DNA from: Bacteroidales bacterium | GTDB lineage: Bacteria > Bacteroidota > Bacteroidia > Bacteroidales > JAIPAP01 | Length of the DNA: 35,527 nucleotides | Direction: 5' to 3' | Assembly: GCA_021740045.1 (NCBI GenBank) | Contig: JAIPAP010000039.1 | Span: 1-35,527, forward strand | Part shown: positions 5,980-15,379 of the stretch, one piece after another | Position numbering within the stretch: position 1 is the first letter of the stretch | Layout of the letters: the number at the start of each line of letters is the position of its first letter | The notes under the pieces: generated by a model | Database searches by the model: none | The model's input: only the letters and a program-made list of their open reading frames with translations | Told to the model about the DNA's origin: nothing | Made by a program: the position numbers and the translations under genes

Positions 5980-8670
5980 ATGTGGAGAAGCGGTCAAAAA
6001 AACCCGGAAAGGCAAAATAAACCGCTGGAATGCCTGAACAGGCTTTCGCAGCTATTGGATGATTACGGCCTTTCGGAAAATGATCTGCTACAAGCTGCCG
6101 TAGAACTTATTCCCTTCACATTCCCGCATCCTAATGAGGCCTGTGCCCGTATTCAATTGTCAGGCAAGGAATTCAAAACCAAAGGTTACAAAGAAACCTC
6201 AGGGAAGTTATCCACCAAACTCATTCTAAATAACAAGACCGAAAGGAGCATCGAAGTGTTTTACCCGGAAAACCTATGCCAGTTAGAGAAAGGAATTACT
6301 CCGGAGGAATCAGCTAAGCTTTTGGAAACCTTTGCAAAGTCATTGGCAAAAGGACTGGAGCAAAGACAAAATGAAGAAGAGCTCAAAAAAAACCGTGAAT
6401 TGCTAAGCAAAACCCAGGACCTGGCACAAATCGGTATTTGGGAATATGATTTGGTTTCGGATCACGTCACCTGGACAGACCAGGTTTATCGGATCTTTGG
6501 TCTAAACCCCCAGGAATTTGGCGCCACCTACCAGGCTTTCCTGGATCATGTCCATCCCGACGACCGCAAAAAGGTGAATAAGGCTTATAGTGATTCGGTG
6601 GAGGAAGGAAAAGATATGTATGAGGTGGAACATAGGGTGGTTCGTAAAAATACCGGCGAGGTCCTTTTTACCCATGGGAAATGTTTTCACGAACGTGGCC
6701 AGACGGGAAAGATTGTACGTTCGATAGGCCTTGTTCAGGATGTTACCAAAAGTACCAAGACAAAAGAAAAGCTCAGGAAAAGTGAGTACCGCTTGCGTAG
6801 TACGCTTAATAATATGAAAGAGGGATGCCAGATCATTAGCTTCGACTGGCGCTATTTATTTGTTAACGATGAGGTGGCTACCCATGCCCGCAAAACAAAA
6901 AGTGAACTACTTGGTAAAACTATGATGGAAGTATATCCGGGAATAGAAAAAACGGCCATGTTCAAAGTTTTGCAACAATGCATGGAAGAACGTACTACGC
7001 ATTATTTTGAAAACGAATTCACCTATCCTGATGGCTCATATGGTTGGTTTGATCTTACCATCCAACCCTCACCCGAAGGCATCATGGTGTTTTCGGTTGA
7101 TATAACCGAACGTAAACAAGCCGAAAAAGAACTACAGAAGTTGTATGATGATATATTCCTTATTTTAAAATCGAGTCCCACTGCCCTGGCGCTCACCCGG
7201 GTATCGGATGGGAAATTTATCACTATAAACGATACTTATACCACCATTATGGGATATCACCCTCATGAAGTAGTTGGCCATACGGTGTCCGATTTGAATA
7301 TTTACGTTAATGATAATGAGCGTGATCAACTCATGAAAATCCTGCAGGATGAAGGCAGAGTTTGGAATTATGAGTTAGATACGCGCCACAAAAACGGCAC
7401 GGTGCGAAATCTGCTGGTAAGTATGGAACCAATTATCTATAACGGTGAAAAAACCCTGATATCAACCTTTGTCGATATTACCGAAAAGAAAAAAATGTAT
7501 GAAGACCTTAAAAAAGCCAAAGAAAAAGCTGAAGAGAGCGACCGGCTTAAATCGGCATTCCTGGCCAATATGAGTCACGAAATACGAACACCAATGAACG
7601 GTATCCTTGGCTTCACCAACTTGCTCAGGGAGCCTGGGATCAGTGGCGAGGAAAAAGATCGTTATACCGAAATTATTGAGAAAAGCGGTGAACGCATGCT
7701 GGATACTGTGAATGACATTGTTGAAATATCGAAAATAGAAGCCGGTATCCTGAGCGTTGAAAAGAAGCAAATCAATGTAAATGACTGCGTAAACGACCTG
7801 GTGCAGTTTTTTAGTCAGGAAGCAAAAAATAAAGGACTTGAACTTTCCATTGACCACTTGTTGCCGGAAAACTCGGCAATTATTATCACCGACCAAAGTA
7901 AGCTTGAATCCATCCTCTCAAACCTGATCAAAAATGCGATTAAATACACCTTTGAAGGAAGCATCAAAGTGGGATGCCATATTCAGGAGGAATATATCGA
8001 ATTTTATGTGAAGGATACCGGTGTTGGGATTCCCGGAGACCGGCAAGAGGTTGTTTTCAATCGATTCGAACAAGCCGATATTTCCGATACTAGCGCTTTT
8101 GAAGGCTCGGGGCTTGGGCTGGCTATTTCCAGGTCGCTTGTTGATATGCTCAATGGTAGTATATGGCTGGACTCCAAGGTCGATAAAGGCTCAACGTTTT
8201 ATTTCACCATCCCGGTGCACAGAGAAGCTCAACCATCAACCACTGGTAATACAAGTGAGGTTGTAAATAATGAGAACCAGGCGTATGATGAAAAACCACC
8301 AAATAAACTCAAGATATTAATAGCCGAAGATGATCAGGTTAGCTTTAATTATCTTTCCACCCTGCTAAAAAGGATCGATTGCGAAATTATTAGGGCCATT
8401 AATGGAACAGAGGCAGTTCAATATTATCGCGATAACCCGGATATTGACCTTATCCTGATGGATGTTAAAATGCCGGAGATGGACGGTTATAAAGCAACCC
8501 GTAAAATCAGGGAGATCGATGAAGAAGTCCCAGTTATTGCGCAAACGGCATATGCTATAACAGGTGACGGTAAAAGAGCCCTGGAGGCCGGATGCGATGA
8601 TTATATTCCTAAGCCCATCAAAAAACATGTGTTAATGCAAAAGATCAATAAGCTGGTAAAAACCGGATAA
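5980..8670 (+). CDS. Cytosolic hybrid sensor histidine kinase / response regulator (896 aa)
   Basis: Domain order by eye: an N-terminal ~135-residue sensory module (contains IPFTFPHPNEACARI, similar to a GAF-like module found in front of PAS domains in other hybrid kinases); PAS1 ~148-262; PAS2 ~268-380; PAS3 ~388-505, with PAC-type DITERKQ/DITEKKK ends; a coiled linker; HisKA with SHEIRTPMNG (phospho-acceptor H533); HATPase_c with the N-box from N648, DTGVGIPG, and a GSGLGLAI G-box; and a C-terminal receiver with phospho-acceptor D828 in LMDVKMPEMDGY and a later conserved KP. There is no membrane segment, so it senses an intracellular signal, or redox or gas through PAS ligands. No Hpt or output gene is adjacent. 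The start has a purine-rich AGAGGG 5 bases upstream. It converges on the MgtC gene. Confidence 0.93.
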   Translation: MWRSGQKNPERQNKPLECLNRLSQLLDDYGLSENDLLQAAVELIPFTFPHPNEACARIQLSGKEFKTKGYKETSGKLSTKLILNNKTERSIEVFYPENLCQLEKGITPEESAKLLETFAKSLAKGLEQRQNEEELKKNRELLSKTQDLAQIGIWEYDLVSDHVTWTDQVYRIFGLNPQEFGATYQAFLDHVHPDDRKKVNKAYSDSVEEGKDMYEVEHRVVRKNTGEVLFTHGKCFHERGQTGKIVRSIGLVQDVTKSTKTKEKLRKSEYRLRSTLNNMKEGCQIISFDWRYLFVNDEVATHARKTKSELLGKTMMEVYPGIEKTAMFKVLQQCMEERTTHYFENEFTYPDGSYGWFDLTIQPSPEGIMVFSVDITERKQAEKELQKLYDDIFLILKSSPTALALTRVSDGKFITINDTYTTIMGYHPHEVVGHTVSDLNIYVNDNERDQLMKILQDEGRVWNYELDTRHKNGTVRNLLVSMEPIIYNGEKTLISTFVDITEKKKMYEDLKKAKEKAEESDRLKSAFLANMSHEIRTPMNGILGFTNLLREPGISGEEKDRYTEIIEKSGERMLDTVNDIVEISKIEAGILSVEKKQINVNDCVNDLVQFFSQEAKNKGLELSIDHLLPENSAIIITDQSKLESILSNLIKNAIKYTFEGSIKVGCHIQEEYIEFYVKDTGVGIPGDRQEVVFNRFEQADISDTSAFEGSGLGLAISRSLVDMLNGSIWLDSKVDKGSTFYFTIPVHREAQPSTTGNTSEVVNNENQAYDEKPPNKLKILIAEDDQVSFNYLSTLLKRIDCEIIRAINGTEAVQYYRDNPDIDLILMDVKMPEMDGYKATRKIREIDEEVPVIAQTAYAITGDGKRALEAGCDDYIPKPIKKHVLMQKINKLVKTG

Positions 8671-8792
8671 TTACTATGGATTATCTACCGTTTTATCACA
8701 GGCTCAGTAACTTTTAAACTTCTGAACCTTTTATGAAAATCAAGCATTTGATCTTTCAACCTGGTCAACCAACATGTCATATTGTTTTTGCA

Positions 8793-8813
8793 TTTAGACT
8801 TTAGACTTAAAAC
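8793..8813. repeat. Heptanucleotide repeat TTTAGAC
   Basis: TTTAGAC at 8793-8799 and 8800-8806, followed by the degenerate unit TTAAAAC at 8807-8813. It ends exactly at the stop codon of the minus-strand MgtC gene (8814). It is short but shares its 7-base period and post-stop position with the longer array at 9531-9600. Confidence 0.6.
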
Positions 8814-9296
8814 TTACTTCTTCTGCCTTTTCCTGCGTATTTTCCCGATCTTCTTATCGATGATATTTGCTCCCACGTTGATCAGCAGAATGAGGATGGT
8901 TACGCCAACAGCAAGGATGTATTGTTTAAGGGCTACACTGATGCCAATGCCTGCTGAGAAAAGAATAGCTGCTGCCGTAGTCAGGTATTGCACCCGGCTT
9001 TCACTTTCGGATTTAAGGATGGTGCCGGCCCCGATGAAACTGATCCCCACAATGATCGCTTCGATAATACGGATGGGGTCGGTCCGCAGGGCATCACCAA
9101 CTCCCAGCTCTGCATCAAAATTCATTACAAGGATTTTACCCAGCAATATCAGCAAAGCCGACGCACCGCCAATGATCATGTGCGTACGGAAGCCGGCGGG
9201 TTTATGAGAAGTTTCCCGCTCCAGCCCCACCAGCCCGGCCAAAACCGACGCAATCACCACATCCATTAATATGTGAAGTTCAGGTAAAATATCCAT
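8814..9296 (-). CDS. MgtC/SapB family membrane protein (160 aa)
   Basis: A small integral membrane protein with about four to five hydrophobic helices. The motif LAGLVGLERETSHKPAGFRT (residues ~19-38) followed by THMIIGGASALLIL is the MgtC/SapB signature, and RIIEAIIVGISFIGAGTIL is the next conserved block. It has only the membrane domain (no C-terminal ACT-like extension of enteric MgtC) and ends in a basic KKIGKIRRKRQKK tail. MgtC-type proteins are linked to Mg limitation and acid or phosphate homeostasis, but sequence does not fix the role. It lies alone, convergent with the hybrid kinase and downstream of nuoN. Confidence 0.9.
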   Translation of the reverse strand: MDILPELHILMDVVIASVLAGLVGLERETSHKPAGFRTHMIIGGASALLILLGKILVMNFDAELGVGDALRTDPIRIIEAIIVGISFIGAGTILKSESESRVQYLTTAAAILFSAGIGISVALKQYILAVGVTILILLINVGANIIDKKIGKIRRKRQKK

Positions 9297-9530
9297 ACCA
9301 ACATAACGATCGGGAAAAAAATATGTTGAAAACCAAGCTTGAAGATGCTATACAACTTGAAGATTGATATTTTTTACAAAGACCGGCGTGGATGCTGGGT
9401 CTTGGGAGAATACTCCGCGAATAAGTCTAATCCAACACAAATCAACGCGTGTAATCTTCACGTAAAATAGTGAACATCTTTTTGGAAACAAGCTATACAA
9501 ATGCACTTTCCTCCTTACCCCCGCACTCCA
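9297..9530. other. Non-coding gap behind nuoN
   Basis: About 230 bases between the start of the MgtC gene and the heptamer array. A short minus-strand reading frame crosses it but is repeat-driven and lacks any recognisable protein. No convincing terminator hairpin for the nuo operon and no clear promoter for the MgtC gene could be seen by eye. Confidence 0.5.
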
Positions 9531-9600
9531 TGCACCATGCTCTATGCTCTTTGCTCCTTGCTCTTTGCTCCTTGCTCCTTGCTCCTTGCACTTTGCTCCG
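9531..9600. repeat. Heptanucleotide tandem array, 10 units (TGCTCYT)
   Basis: Ten consecutive 7-base units, consensus TGCTCCT/TGCTCTT with a few variants, fill exactly 70 bases. It begins three bases beyond the nuoN stop codon on the minus strand, so it forms the start of the nuo 3' untranslated region. Because 7 is not a multiple of 3, any frame through it encodes a repeating EQGAKSK-like heptapeptide, which explains a spurious reading frame. It may be length-variable. Confidence 0.9.
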
Positions 9601-9603
9601 CAT

Positions 9604-11043
9604 CTACAAGACAACCACCATCCGGATAAAGTCGATCACGCTTTGGGGAAAAACGCCAAACCAAAGCAATGCTACAAAAAGCAGGGATAAAATGGCCAGG
9701 CTGCTCATCGAGGTCCTGTACAAGGTTTTGTTTATAGCCACCTCAGGGCCGGCAACGGGTGAAAACATCATCACCATAATGCGTAAATAATAGTACAGCC
9801 CTATAACGCTATTGACTGCAAGGATAATCACTAAGGCCAACTCTCCTGCTTCCACCCCGGCCAGGGCAATGTAAAATTTTCCAACGAAGCCTGCGGTTAA
9901 AGGAATTCCGGCCAGTGATAATAACATTCCCGAGAAGATCACCGCCAGCCAGGGTTGTCGCCAAAATAGTCCGCGGTAATCGGTAACATTGTCCATATCC
10001 TTTTCCCGGTCGCTAATGAGGGATACTATGCCGAAGGCTCCCAGGATAGTGACAAAATAAGCCAGCAGGTAAAAGCTGGCAGCTTCAAGTCCAAGCTGTT
10101 TGCCGGCAATAAAGGCAATAAGCAGGTAACCGAAATGGGCAATGGAAGAATAGGCCAAAATGCGTTTGACATTTTTTTGCAGCAAGGCCAGAAAATTCCC
10201 GGTAAACATAGAGGCTATGGCGATGATCATAAACAGCATCATTATGTTAGGAAAGGTATAAAGGTTCAGCTCCGCGAAAAACCGGAACAGCACGGCAAAG
10301 ATACCACCTTTCGAAACCGTGGCGATAAAGCCGGTAACCGGCACCGGTGATCCCTGGTATACATCGGGCGTCCACATATGAAAAGGAACCAGGGCCAGTT
10401 TAAAGGAGATCCCTACAAACATCATGGCAAACCCGAGCATCATAATATCGGTGGTTTCCTGGAATTTAAGCAGGTAATTGCCCAGCTCCGGGAAAAACAT
10501 GGTTCCCGCTTGCGAATAAACCAAGGCCATTCCAAACAGCAAAAATGCCGACGATGCTGCCGCCAGTACCAGGTATTTGGCCCCGGCTTCCACCGAAACA
10601 TCCCGTTGCCGCAAGTAAGCGATCATCACATATAATGACACGCTCAGCAACTCGAGCCCCAGGAAAAAGGTGGCAAAATGATTGGCCACCACCAGGATGC
10701 CAGCGCCCAAGGTTCCCAAAAATAGCAATATGTAGTATTCCTCCTTGTTTTCATTAAACTGCTTGATATAATCGTAGGATAAAATGGTTATGATCAAGGC
10801 TGATATCAGCAACAACACCATAAAATACAGGGCATATTCATCAAAAAGCATCATGGATTGAATTTGCCGGGGAAGCACAGATGATAATTGCCCCAGTGAG
10901 ATCAGCGAAGCGGCAAAAGCCAGTAGTGAAAAAATCACGGTGAACTGATGATTGCGCTTAACGGCAATCATGAGCATGATCACCACCGACGCTCCTGCCA
11001 GGATCATTAACGGTATCAGGCTTATAATGTCGAGCTTCTCCAT
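9604..11043 (-). CDS. nuoN: NADH-quinone oxidoreductase subunit N
   Basis: 479 residues, close to the 485 of E. coli NuoN, with about 14 hydrophobic helices. The antiporter-like core is clear: GAKYLVLAAASSAFLLFGM, then FKLALVPFHMWTPDVYQGSP (the conserved channel lysine in FKLALVP), then GFIATVSKGGIFAVLFRFF and RILAYSSIAHFGYLLIA. It is one of three proton-pumping Mrp-like subunits of the membrane arm, next to NuoM and NuoK. It is the last gene of the operon, starting 2 bases after nuoM, and a heptamer repeat follows its TAG stop. Confidence 0.97.
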   Translation of the reverse strand: MEKLDIISLIPLMILAGASVVIMLMIAVKRNHQFTVIFSLLAFAASLISLGQLSSVLPRQIQSMMLFDEYALYFMVLLLISALIITILSYDYIKQFNENKEEYYILLFLGTLGAGILVVANHFATFFLGLELLSVSLYVMIAYLRQRDVSVEAGAKYLVLAAASSAFLLFGMALVYSQAGTMFFPELGNYLLKFQETTDIMMLGFAMMFVGISFKLALVPFHMWTPDVYQGSPVPVTGFIATVSKGGIFAVLFRFFAELNLYTFPNIMMLFMIIAIASMFTGNFLALLQKNVKRILAYSSIAHFGYLLIAFIAGKQLGLEAASFYLLAYFVTILGAFGIVSLISDREKDMDNVTDYRGLFWRQPWLAVIFSGMLLSLAGIPLTAGFVGKFYIALAGVEAGELALVIILAVNSVIGLYYYLRIMVMMFSPVAGPEVAINKTLYRTSMSSLAILSLLFVALLWFGVFPQSVIDFIRMVVVL

Positions 11044-11045
11044 GC

Positions 11046-12617
11046 TTATTCACTTTTTTTGGTTAACTGAATACCGGCTTCACTCTCATGATCCGGCTTA
11101 AAGGCCTTGATGCCTCCCAATTCCTTGGTTTGCCGGTATTCCCTTATGTTTTCCTGCATCTTATCAATAGTTGGCTGCGAAGTACGCAGCACATTATTGG
11201 GGAAAAAGCCAAGCCAGATAATTATGGCAGCCATGCTCAGGCCCATGATCATCTCCCTCACCGAAAAGTCTTTCATCTTCACGGCTTCGGGTTTTCTTCC
11301 GAAGAATACCTTCTGCATAATATACAGGGCATAAATGGCATAAACGATCAATCCCATGGCGGCAATGATGGTATAAACCGGGTATACCTGGAAAGCTCCG
11401 ACCAGGGTCATAAACTCGGCCACAAAATTGCCCATTCCGGGCAGCCCCAGGGAAGCCAAAACAAACACCAGGGTTACTCCGCCCATGCGGGGAGCTATCG
11501 ACCACAATCCTCCCATCTTATTCAAATCACGGGTATGAAGCCGGTCCTGAATAGCGCCGGCGATCATAAACAAGGCCCCGGTGCTAATGCCATGAGCGAT
11601 CACCTGCATGAAAGCGCCCTGGAAGGCCAAGCTGTTAAAAGAATAAATTCCTATAAGGATAAATCCCATATGACTGATACTGGTATAAGCCACCAGTCGT
11701 TTCAGGTCGGTTTGGGCATAAGCCAATTTAGCCCCGTACATAATGCCGATAATTCCCAGTATCATGGCTGCCGGAGCAAATGCTTCCGAAGCTTCGGGGA
11801 ACAAGGGAATAATAAAGCGGAACAGACCGTAAGCGCCGGTCTTAAGGAGCAAACCCGCCAATATCACACTTCCGGCTGTTGGCGCTTGGGTATGTGCAGC
11901 GGGAAGCCAGCTATGCACAGGCACTGCCGGCAACTTAATCAAAAAGGCAATAAGAAAACCGGCCATGATCCAAGGTGCAGCGCGGGTTCCGGGGAAATTT
12001 TCGGCAATTACCAGGTAATTGTAAGTGTAATTTCCAGTGGCATCGCCATGGATGAAATACAGGGCCAGGATGGAAATAAACATTAACAGCCCACCGGCCT
12101 GTGTAAAAATGAAAAACTTATAGGATGCATCGATACGTTTTTCATGCCCCCAAATGCCAATGAGGAAATACATGGGGATGAGCATCACCTCCCAGAAGAA
12201 ATAAAAGAGAAACAGGTCCATGGCGAGAAATACGCCGGTTATGCCGGCCAATACCCATAACAGGTTAAAATGGAAAAAGCCTGTGCGGTGGGTGATCTCT
12301 TTCCAGGATGCCAACACGGCGATCAGTCCCAGGAACATGGTGAGAATCACCAGCATGAGGCTCAGCCCATCCATGGCCAGGTGAAACTGAATACCAAAGC
12401 GGGGTATCCAGTCCGACTGGAAATGCTGTATCCATTCACCTCCATTACCGGCTTCGATGGTGGGAGTACCGGTGATCCACAGCCCAATAGACATAAAAAA
12501 CCCCACAAGTAAAGCAACCAGGGCAATAAACCGGGGCCACATGGCATTGTAGCGCCCCGCCATCCAGGCTAGCAGCCCTGCACCCATTAATATCACTATC
12601 AACCAAACTAAAACCAT
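11046..12617 (-). CDS. nuoM: NADH-quinone oxidoreductase subunit M
   Basis: 523 residues (E. coli 509), about 14 membrane helices. Diagnostic blocks: FYFFWEVMLIPMYFLIGIWG with the conserved membrane glutamate, LIKLPAVPVHSWLPAAHTQA with the channel lysine in IKLPAVP, GSVILAGLLLKTGAYGLFRF, and LVAYTSISHMGFILIGIYSF. It is the middle antiporter-like proton channel of complex I. The C-terminal ~40 residues are a soluble charged tail (KMQENIREYRQTKEL...), a little longer than in E. coli. It lies 13 bases behind nuoL and 2 bases before nuoN. A 332-codon antisense open frame across it is only a coding shadow. Confidence 0.97.
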   Translation of the reverse strand: MVLVWLIVILMGAGLLAWMAGRYNAMWPRFIALVALLVGFFMSIGLWITGTPTIEAGNGGEWIQHFQSDWIPRFGIQFHLAMDGLSLMLVILTMFLGLIAVLASWKEITHRTGFFHFNLLWVLAGITGVFLAMDLFLFYFFWEVMLIPMYFLIGIWGHEKRIDASYKFFIFTQAGGLLMFISILALYFIHGDATGNYTYNYLVIAENFPGTRAAPWIMAGFLIAFLIKLPAVPVHSWLPAAHTQAPTAGSVILAGLLLKTGAYGLFRFIIPLFPEASEAFAPAAMILGIIGIMYGAKLAYAQTDLKRLVAYTSISHMGFILIGIYSFNSLAFQGAFMQVIAHGISTGALFMIAGAIQDRLHTRDLNKMGGLWSIAPRMGGVTLVFVLASLGLPGMGNFVAEFMTLVGAFQVYPVYTIIAAMGLIVYAIYALYIMQKVFFGRKPEAVKMKDFSVREMIMGLSMAAIIIWLGFFPNNVLRTSQPTIDKMQENIREYRQTKELGGIKAFKPDHESEAGIQLTKKSE

Positions 12618-12630
12618 AATTCAACCCTTC

Positions 12631-14508
12631 TTAAGAAAATACAAGCACAATGATCGCCACAATTGCCCCGGTGGCAATTCCCATGGCATACCATCGTATC
12701 TTGCCCGTTTGCAACTTACTGAACAAAACATGCCAGAACATATGAAAGCGGGCAATGCCTGTATAAAAATATTCGATAAAATCGTGTTCATCTATTTTCG
12801 ATAACCACACCACCGGCTTTATCACGAGTACCTCATACACGTAATCGAAACCCCATCCGGAAAACCAGTAGTGGTAGATCCCTTTTTTGCTAAATTGCTC
12901 ATCGACATTTCTCTTTAAGTAAAGCAGATAAGCCAGGTAAATACCCAGGAGCACCAACACGGCCGAAATAACCTGGAAGAGCGTTTCTATTCCCTTATCA
13001 TGAACGGCAGCATGAGCCTCCGGAAGGTTATTTGCTAAAAAGCCCGAAAGCCATTGCATATCGCCGAAGTTACCGGGGAAATTGATAAACCCGCCTATGA
13101 GTGACAAAACTGCCAGCACAATCAGCGGAATCTTAATAGATAGTGCAGTTTTTCCATGGGGCTCTGTTTTTATTTCGCCAAAAAACGTAATAAAAACCAT
13201 TCGGGAAGTATATACCGCCGTTAACAGAGAGCCCAATATTCCGGCTAACCAGAATAATTCATGCGATCCTTCTGCTGCCCAGGCATACCAAAGGATGATA
13301 TCTTTCGAATAAAAACCGGCTGTTATCAAGGGCAAGGCGGCTAATGAAGCAGAACCGATCAGGAACACCCAAAAGGTAAACGGCATGCTTTTTCGCAAGC
13401 CACCCATCTTAAACATATTGTGTTCATGATGAAGGTGCATGATCACAACCCCGGCACCGAGGAACAACAGGGCCTTAAAGAAAGCATGGGTCATAAAGTG
13501 AAACACTGCCGCGGACCAGGCTCCCACACCAAGCGCCAAAAACATATACCCGATTTGACTGATGGTGGAATAAGCCAGCACACGCTTGATGTCGCGTTGG
13601 GTAAGTGCACTAAAACCGGCCAGCAATAAGGTTACCGCTCCAACGATAGCCACAATGGTTTGTGCCACCGGAGCCATTTGAAAGATCACAAAGGTGCGGG
13701 CAATGAGGTAAACACCGGCCGTTACCATAGTAGCCGCGTGGATGAGTGCGCTAACTGGCGAAGGTCCAGCCATAGCATCGGGGAGCCATACCTGCAAGGG
13801 AAGCTGAGCCGACTTACCAACAGCACCACCTAATAGCATGATGGCAGTAGCAACGGCAAAGGGAGAGCCTTCAGCTACCTCGGCGGGGAAACGGGTTAAT
13901 ATCTCCTGTATTTGCAAAGTCCCAAACTGATCGAAAAGTAAAAACAGTCCGATGGCCATCAGGGTATCGCCAATACGGGTCACGATAAAGGCTTTGCGGG
14001 CCGCGTATCCGTTATCGGGGTTTTTATACCAGAACCCTATCAGCAGGTAGCTACAAAGACCTACAGCCTCCCAGCCCAGGTATAGAAAAACAAGGTTTCC
14101 GGCCATCACCAATAGCAGCATCGAACCCACGAAAAGGTTCATATAACTAAAGAAACGGGCATAGCCTTCTTCTTCAACCATAAATCCCGTGGAATAAAGA
14201 TGGATCAGAAATCCCACAAAGGTGATCACAAACATAAACACCAGCGATAAGCTATCGAGGTACAGGGTTATCTCAGGTGAAAAGGAGCCTACCTCTATCC
14301 ATGACCATAAGATTTGTTTAAAAACATGACCCCCTGGTGGATTCGTAAGAAAGGAAATCCCCACGATAATAGTGATCAGTGCCGACAGCCCGGTTGACAA
14401 GGAGCCTGTCCATGCCACCACCTTCCTGCTTAACTGTTTGCCGAATAATGCCAGGATCAGAAAGCCGGCAAACGGTAATGCCGGTATGGTCCATAACCAA
14501 TCCATCAT
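12631..14508 (-). CDS. nuoL: NADH-quinone oxidoreductase subunit L
   Basis: 625 residues (E. coli 613). It has the distal antiporter-like core: MLLVMAGNLVFLYLGWEAVG with the conserved glutamate, AVGKSAQLPLQVWLPDAMAG with the channel lysine, ALIHAATMVTAGVYLIARTF and RVLAYSTISQIGYMFLALGV. The C-terminal ~130 residues carry the long amphipathic lateral helix segment and a last membrane helix (YAMGIATGAIVAIIVLVF). It starts one base after the nuoK stop, so translation is probably coupled. The start is written MMDWLW: the first ATG at 14508 is used, but the second would serve equally. Confidence 0.97.
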   Translation of the reverse strand: MMDWLWTIPALPFAGFLILALFGKQLSRKVVAWTGSLSTGLSALITIIVGISFLTNPPGGHVFKQILWSWIEVGSFSPEITLYLDSLSLVFMFVITFVGFLIHLYSTGFMVEEEGYARFFSYMNLFVGSMLLLVMAGNLVFLYLGWEAVGLCSYLLIGFWYKNPDNGYAARKAFIVTRIGDTLMAIGLFLLFDQFGTLQIQEILTRFPAEVAEGSPFAVATAIMLLGGAVGKSAQLPLQVWLPDAMAGPSPVSALIHAATMVTAGVYLIARTFVIFQMAPVAQTIVAIVGAVTLLLAGFSALTQRDIKRVLAYSTISQIGYMFLALGVGAWSAAVFHFMTHAFFKALLFLGAGVVIMHLHHEHNMFKMGGLRKSMPFTFWVFLIGSASLAALPLITAGFYSKDIILWYAWAAEGSHELFWLAGILGSLLTAVYTSRMVFITFFGEIKTEPHGKTALSIKIPLIVLAVLSLIGGFINFPGNFGDMQWLSGFLANNLPEAHAAVHDKGIETLFQVISAVLVLLGIYLAYLLYLKRNVDEQFSKKGIYHYWFSGWGFDYVYEVLVIKPVVWLSKIDEHDFIEYFYTGIARFHMFWHVLFSKLQTGKIRWYAMGIATGAIVAIIVLVFS

Positions 14509-14509
14509 A

Positions 14510-14818
14510 TCATCCTTTCATTTTGTTTGCAGCGTCGGCATCGAGCGACTTATAGTGCTTGTGTAATTGAAGCAATATCGCCAGTCCAACCGAAACCTCT
14601 GCTGCTGCCATGGTTAATATAAATATGAACATGACCTGCCCATCGGGTTGATGCCAGTGGGAACCTGCCATAACAAAAGCAATTCCCGCTGCATTCAGCA
14701 TAACCTCCACGCTCATGAGCATAAAGATCACGTTGCGCCGTACCATTACCCCGAGGAATCCCATAAAGAACAGGATACCTGCAAGTAAAAGCCCGGTTTC
14801 CAGTGAAATATTGATCAT
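14510..14818 (-). CDS. nuoK: NADH-quinone oxidoreductase subunit K
   Basis: 102 residues (E. coli 100), three membrane helices. The two buried glutamates needed for proton transfer are present at E38 ([11 protein letters not shown]) and E74 ([20 protein letters not shown]), matching E36 and E72 in E. coli. Its ATG overlaps the nuoJ stop by 4 bases, a typical coupling junction, and nuoL starts one base after its stop. Confidence 0.97.
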   Translation of the reverse strand: MINISLETGLLLAGILFFMGFLGVMVRRNVIFMLMSVEVMLNAAGIAFVMAGSHWHQPDGQVMFIFILTMAAAEVSVGLAILLQLHKHYKSLDADAANKMKG

Positions 14819-15339
14819 TGTGATTCCTCCATAAATCGATGTTTCACTTTTCCACGTCCCCGTCCAATGTGATAGGCACCAATGATGCCGGCCATCAGCA
14901 GAACTGCGGATATTTCAACCCCCAATAAATATTTGCTGAACAGTGAAATACCCACCTGTTTGGGAGCTATGATTGCACTATTGATAGGAGTATCTGAAAA
15001 GCCGCTTACCAGCAAGATGAACAACACCAACAGGATAAGGCTGAAAATGCCCGGTCCTACCCATGTGCGGGGTTTAATCCAGATTTTCTCCTGTTCAATA
15101 TTCGCTTTTCCAACACTCAGCATCATGATCACAAAAAGAAAAAGCACCATGATAGCCCCGGCATAAATAATCACCTCGAGGGCAGCAATAAAGGGAGCCC
15201 CCGATACAAAGAACACCACCGACACCCCTAAAAGCGAAATAATCAAATAAAGCAGGGCATGTACGGCATGTGCCCTTGTAAGGGCCAATCCTGTGGTGAT
15301 TATGGCTACGGCTGCTGCTATGTAAAAAATTACCGTCAT
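14815..15339 (-). CDS. nuoJ: NADH-quinone oxidoreductase subunit J
   Basis: 174 residues (E. coli 184) with five predicted membrane helices. The block [20 protein letters not shown] followed by [20 protein letters not shown] is the conserved NuoJ core, containing the pi-bulge helix region linked to conformational coupling. The basic tail ([13 protein letters not shown]) faces the cytosol. It lies 40 bases behind nuoI and overlaps nuoK by 4 bases. Confidence 0.96.
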   Translation of the reverse strand: MTVIFYIAAAVAIITTGLALTRAHAVHALLYLIISLLGVSVVFFVSGAPFIAALEVIIYAGAIMVLFLFVIMMLSVGKANIEQEKIWIKPRTWVGPGIFSLILLVLFILLVSGFSDTPINSAIIAPKQVGISLFSKYLLGVEISAVLLMAGIIGAYHIGRGRGKVKHRFMEESQ

Positions 15340-15379
15340 TTTATGTCCTTTTATATTCTTTGCTCAGGTTTTCTCCAGC

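Noticed and set aside
9531-9600. Possible CRISPR array
   Set aside because: Units are 7 bases with no spacers, and there are no cas genes nearby.
9348-9614. 88-codon minus-strand frame with EQGAKSK-like heptapeptides
   Set aside because: Produced by the 7-base repeat array; the remaining part has no protein character and it overlaps the nuoN end.
11088-12086. 332-codon plus-strand open frame opposite nuoM
   Set aside because: Coding shadow of nuoM: His/Gln/Ser-rich, no domain, on the opposite strand of an unambiguous gene.
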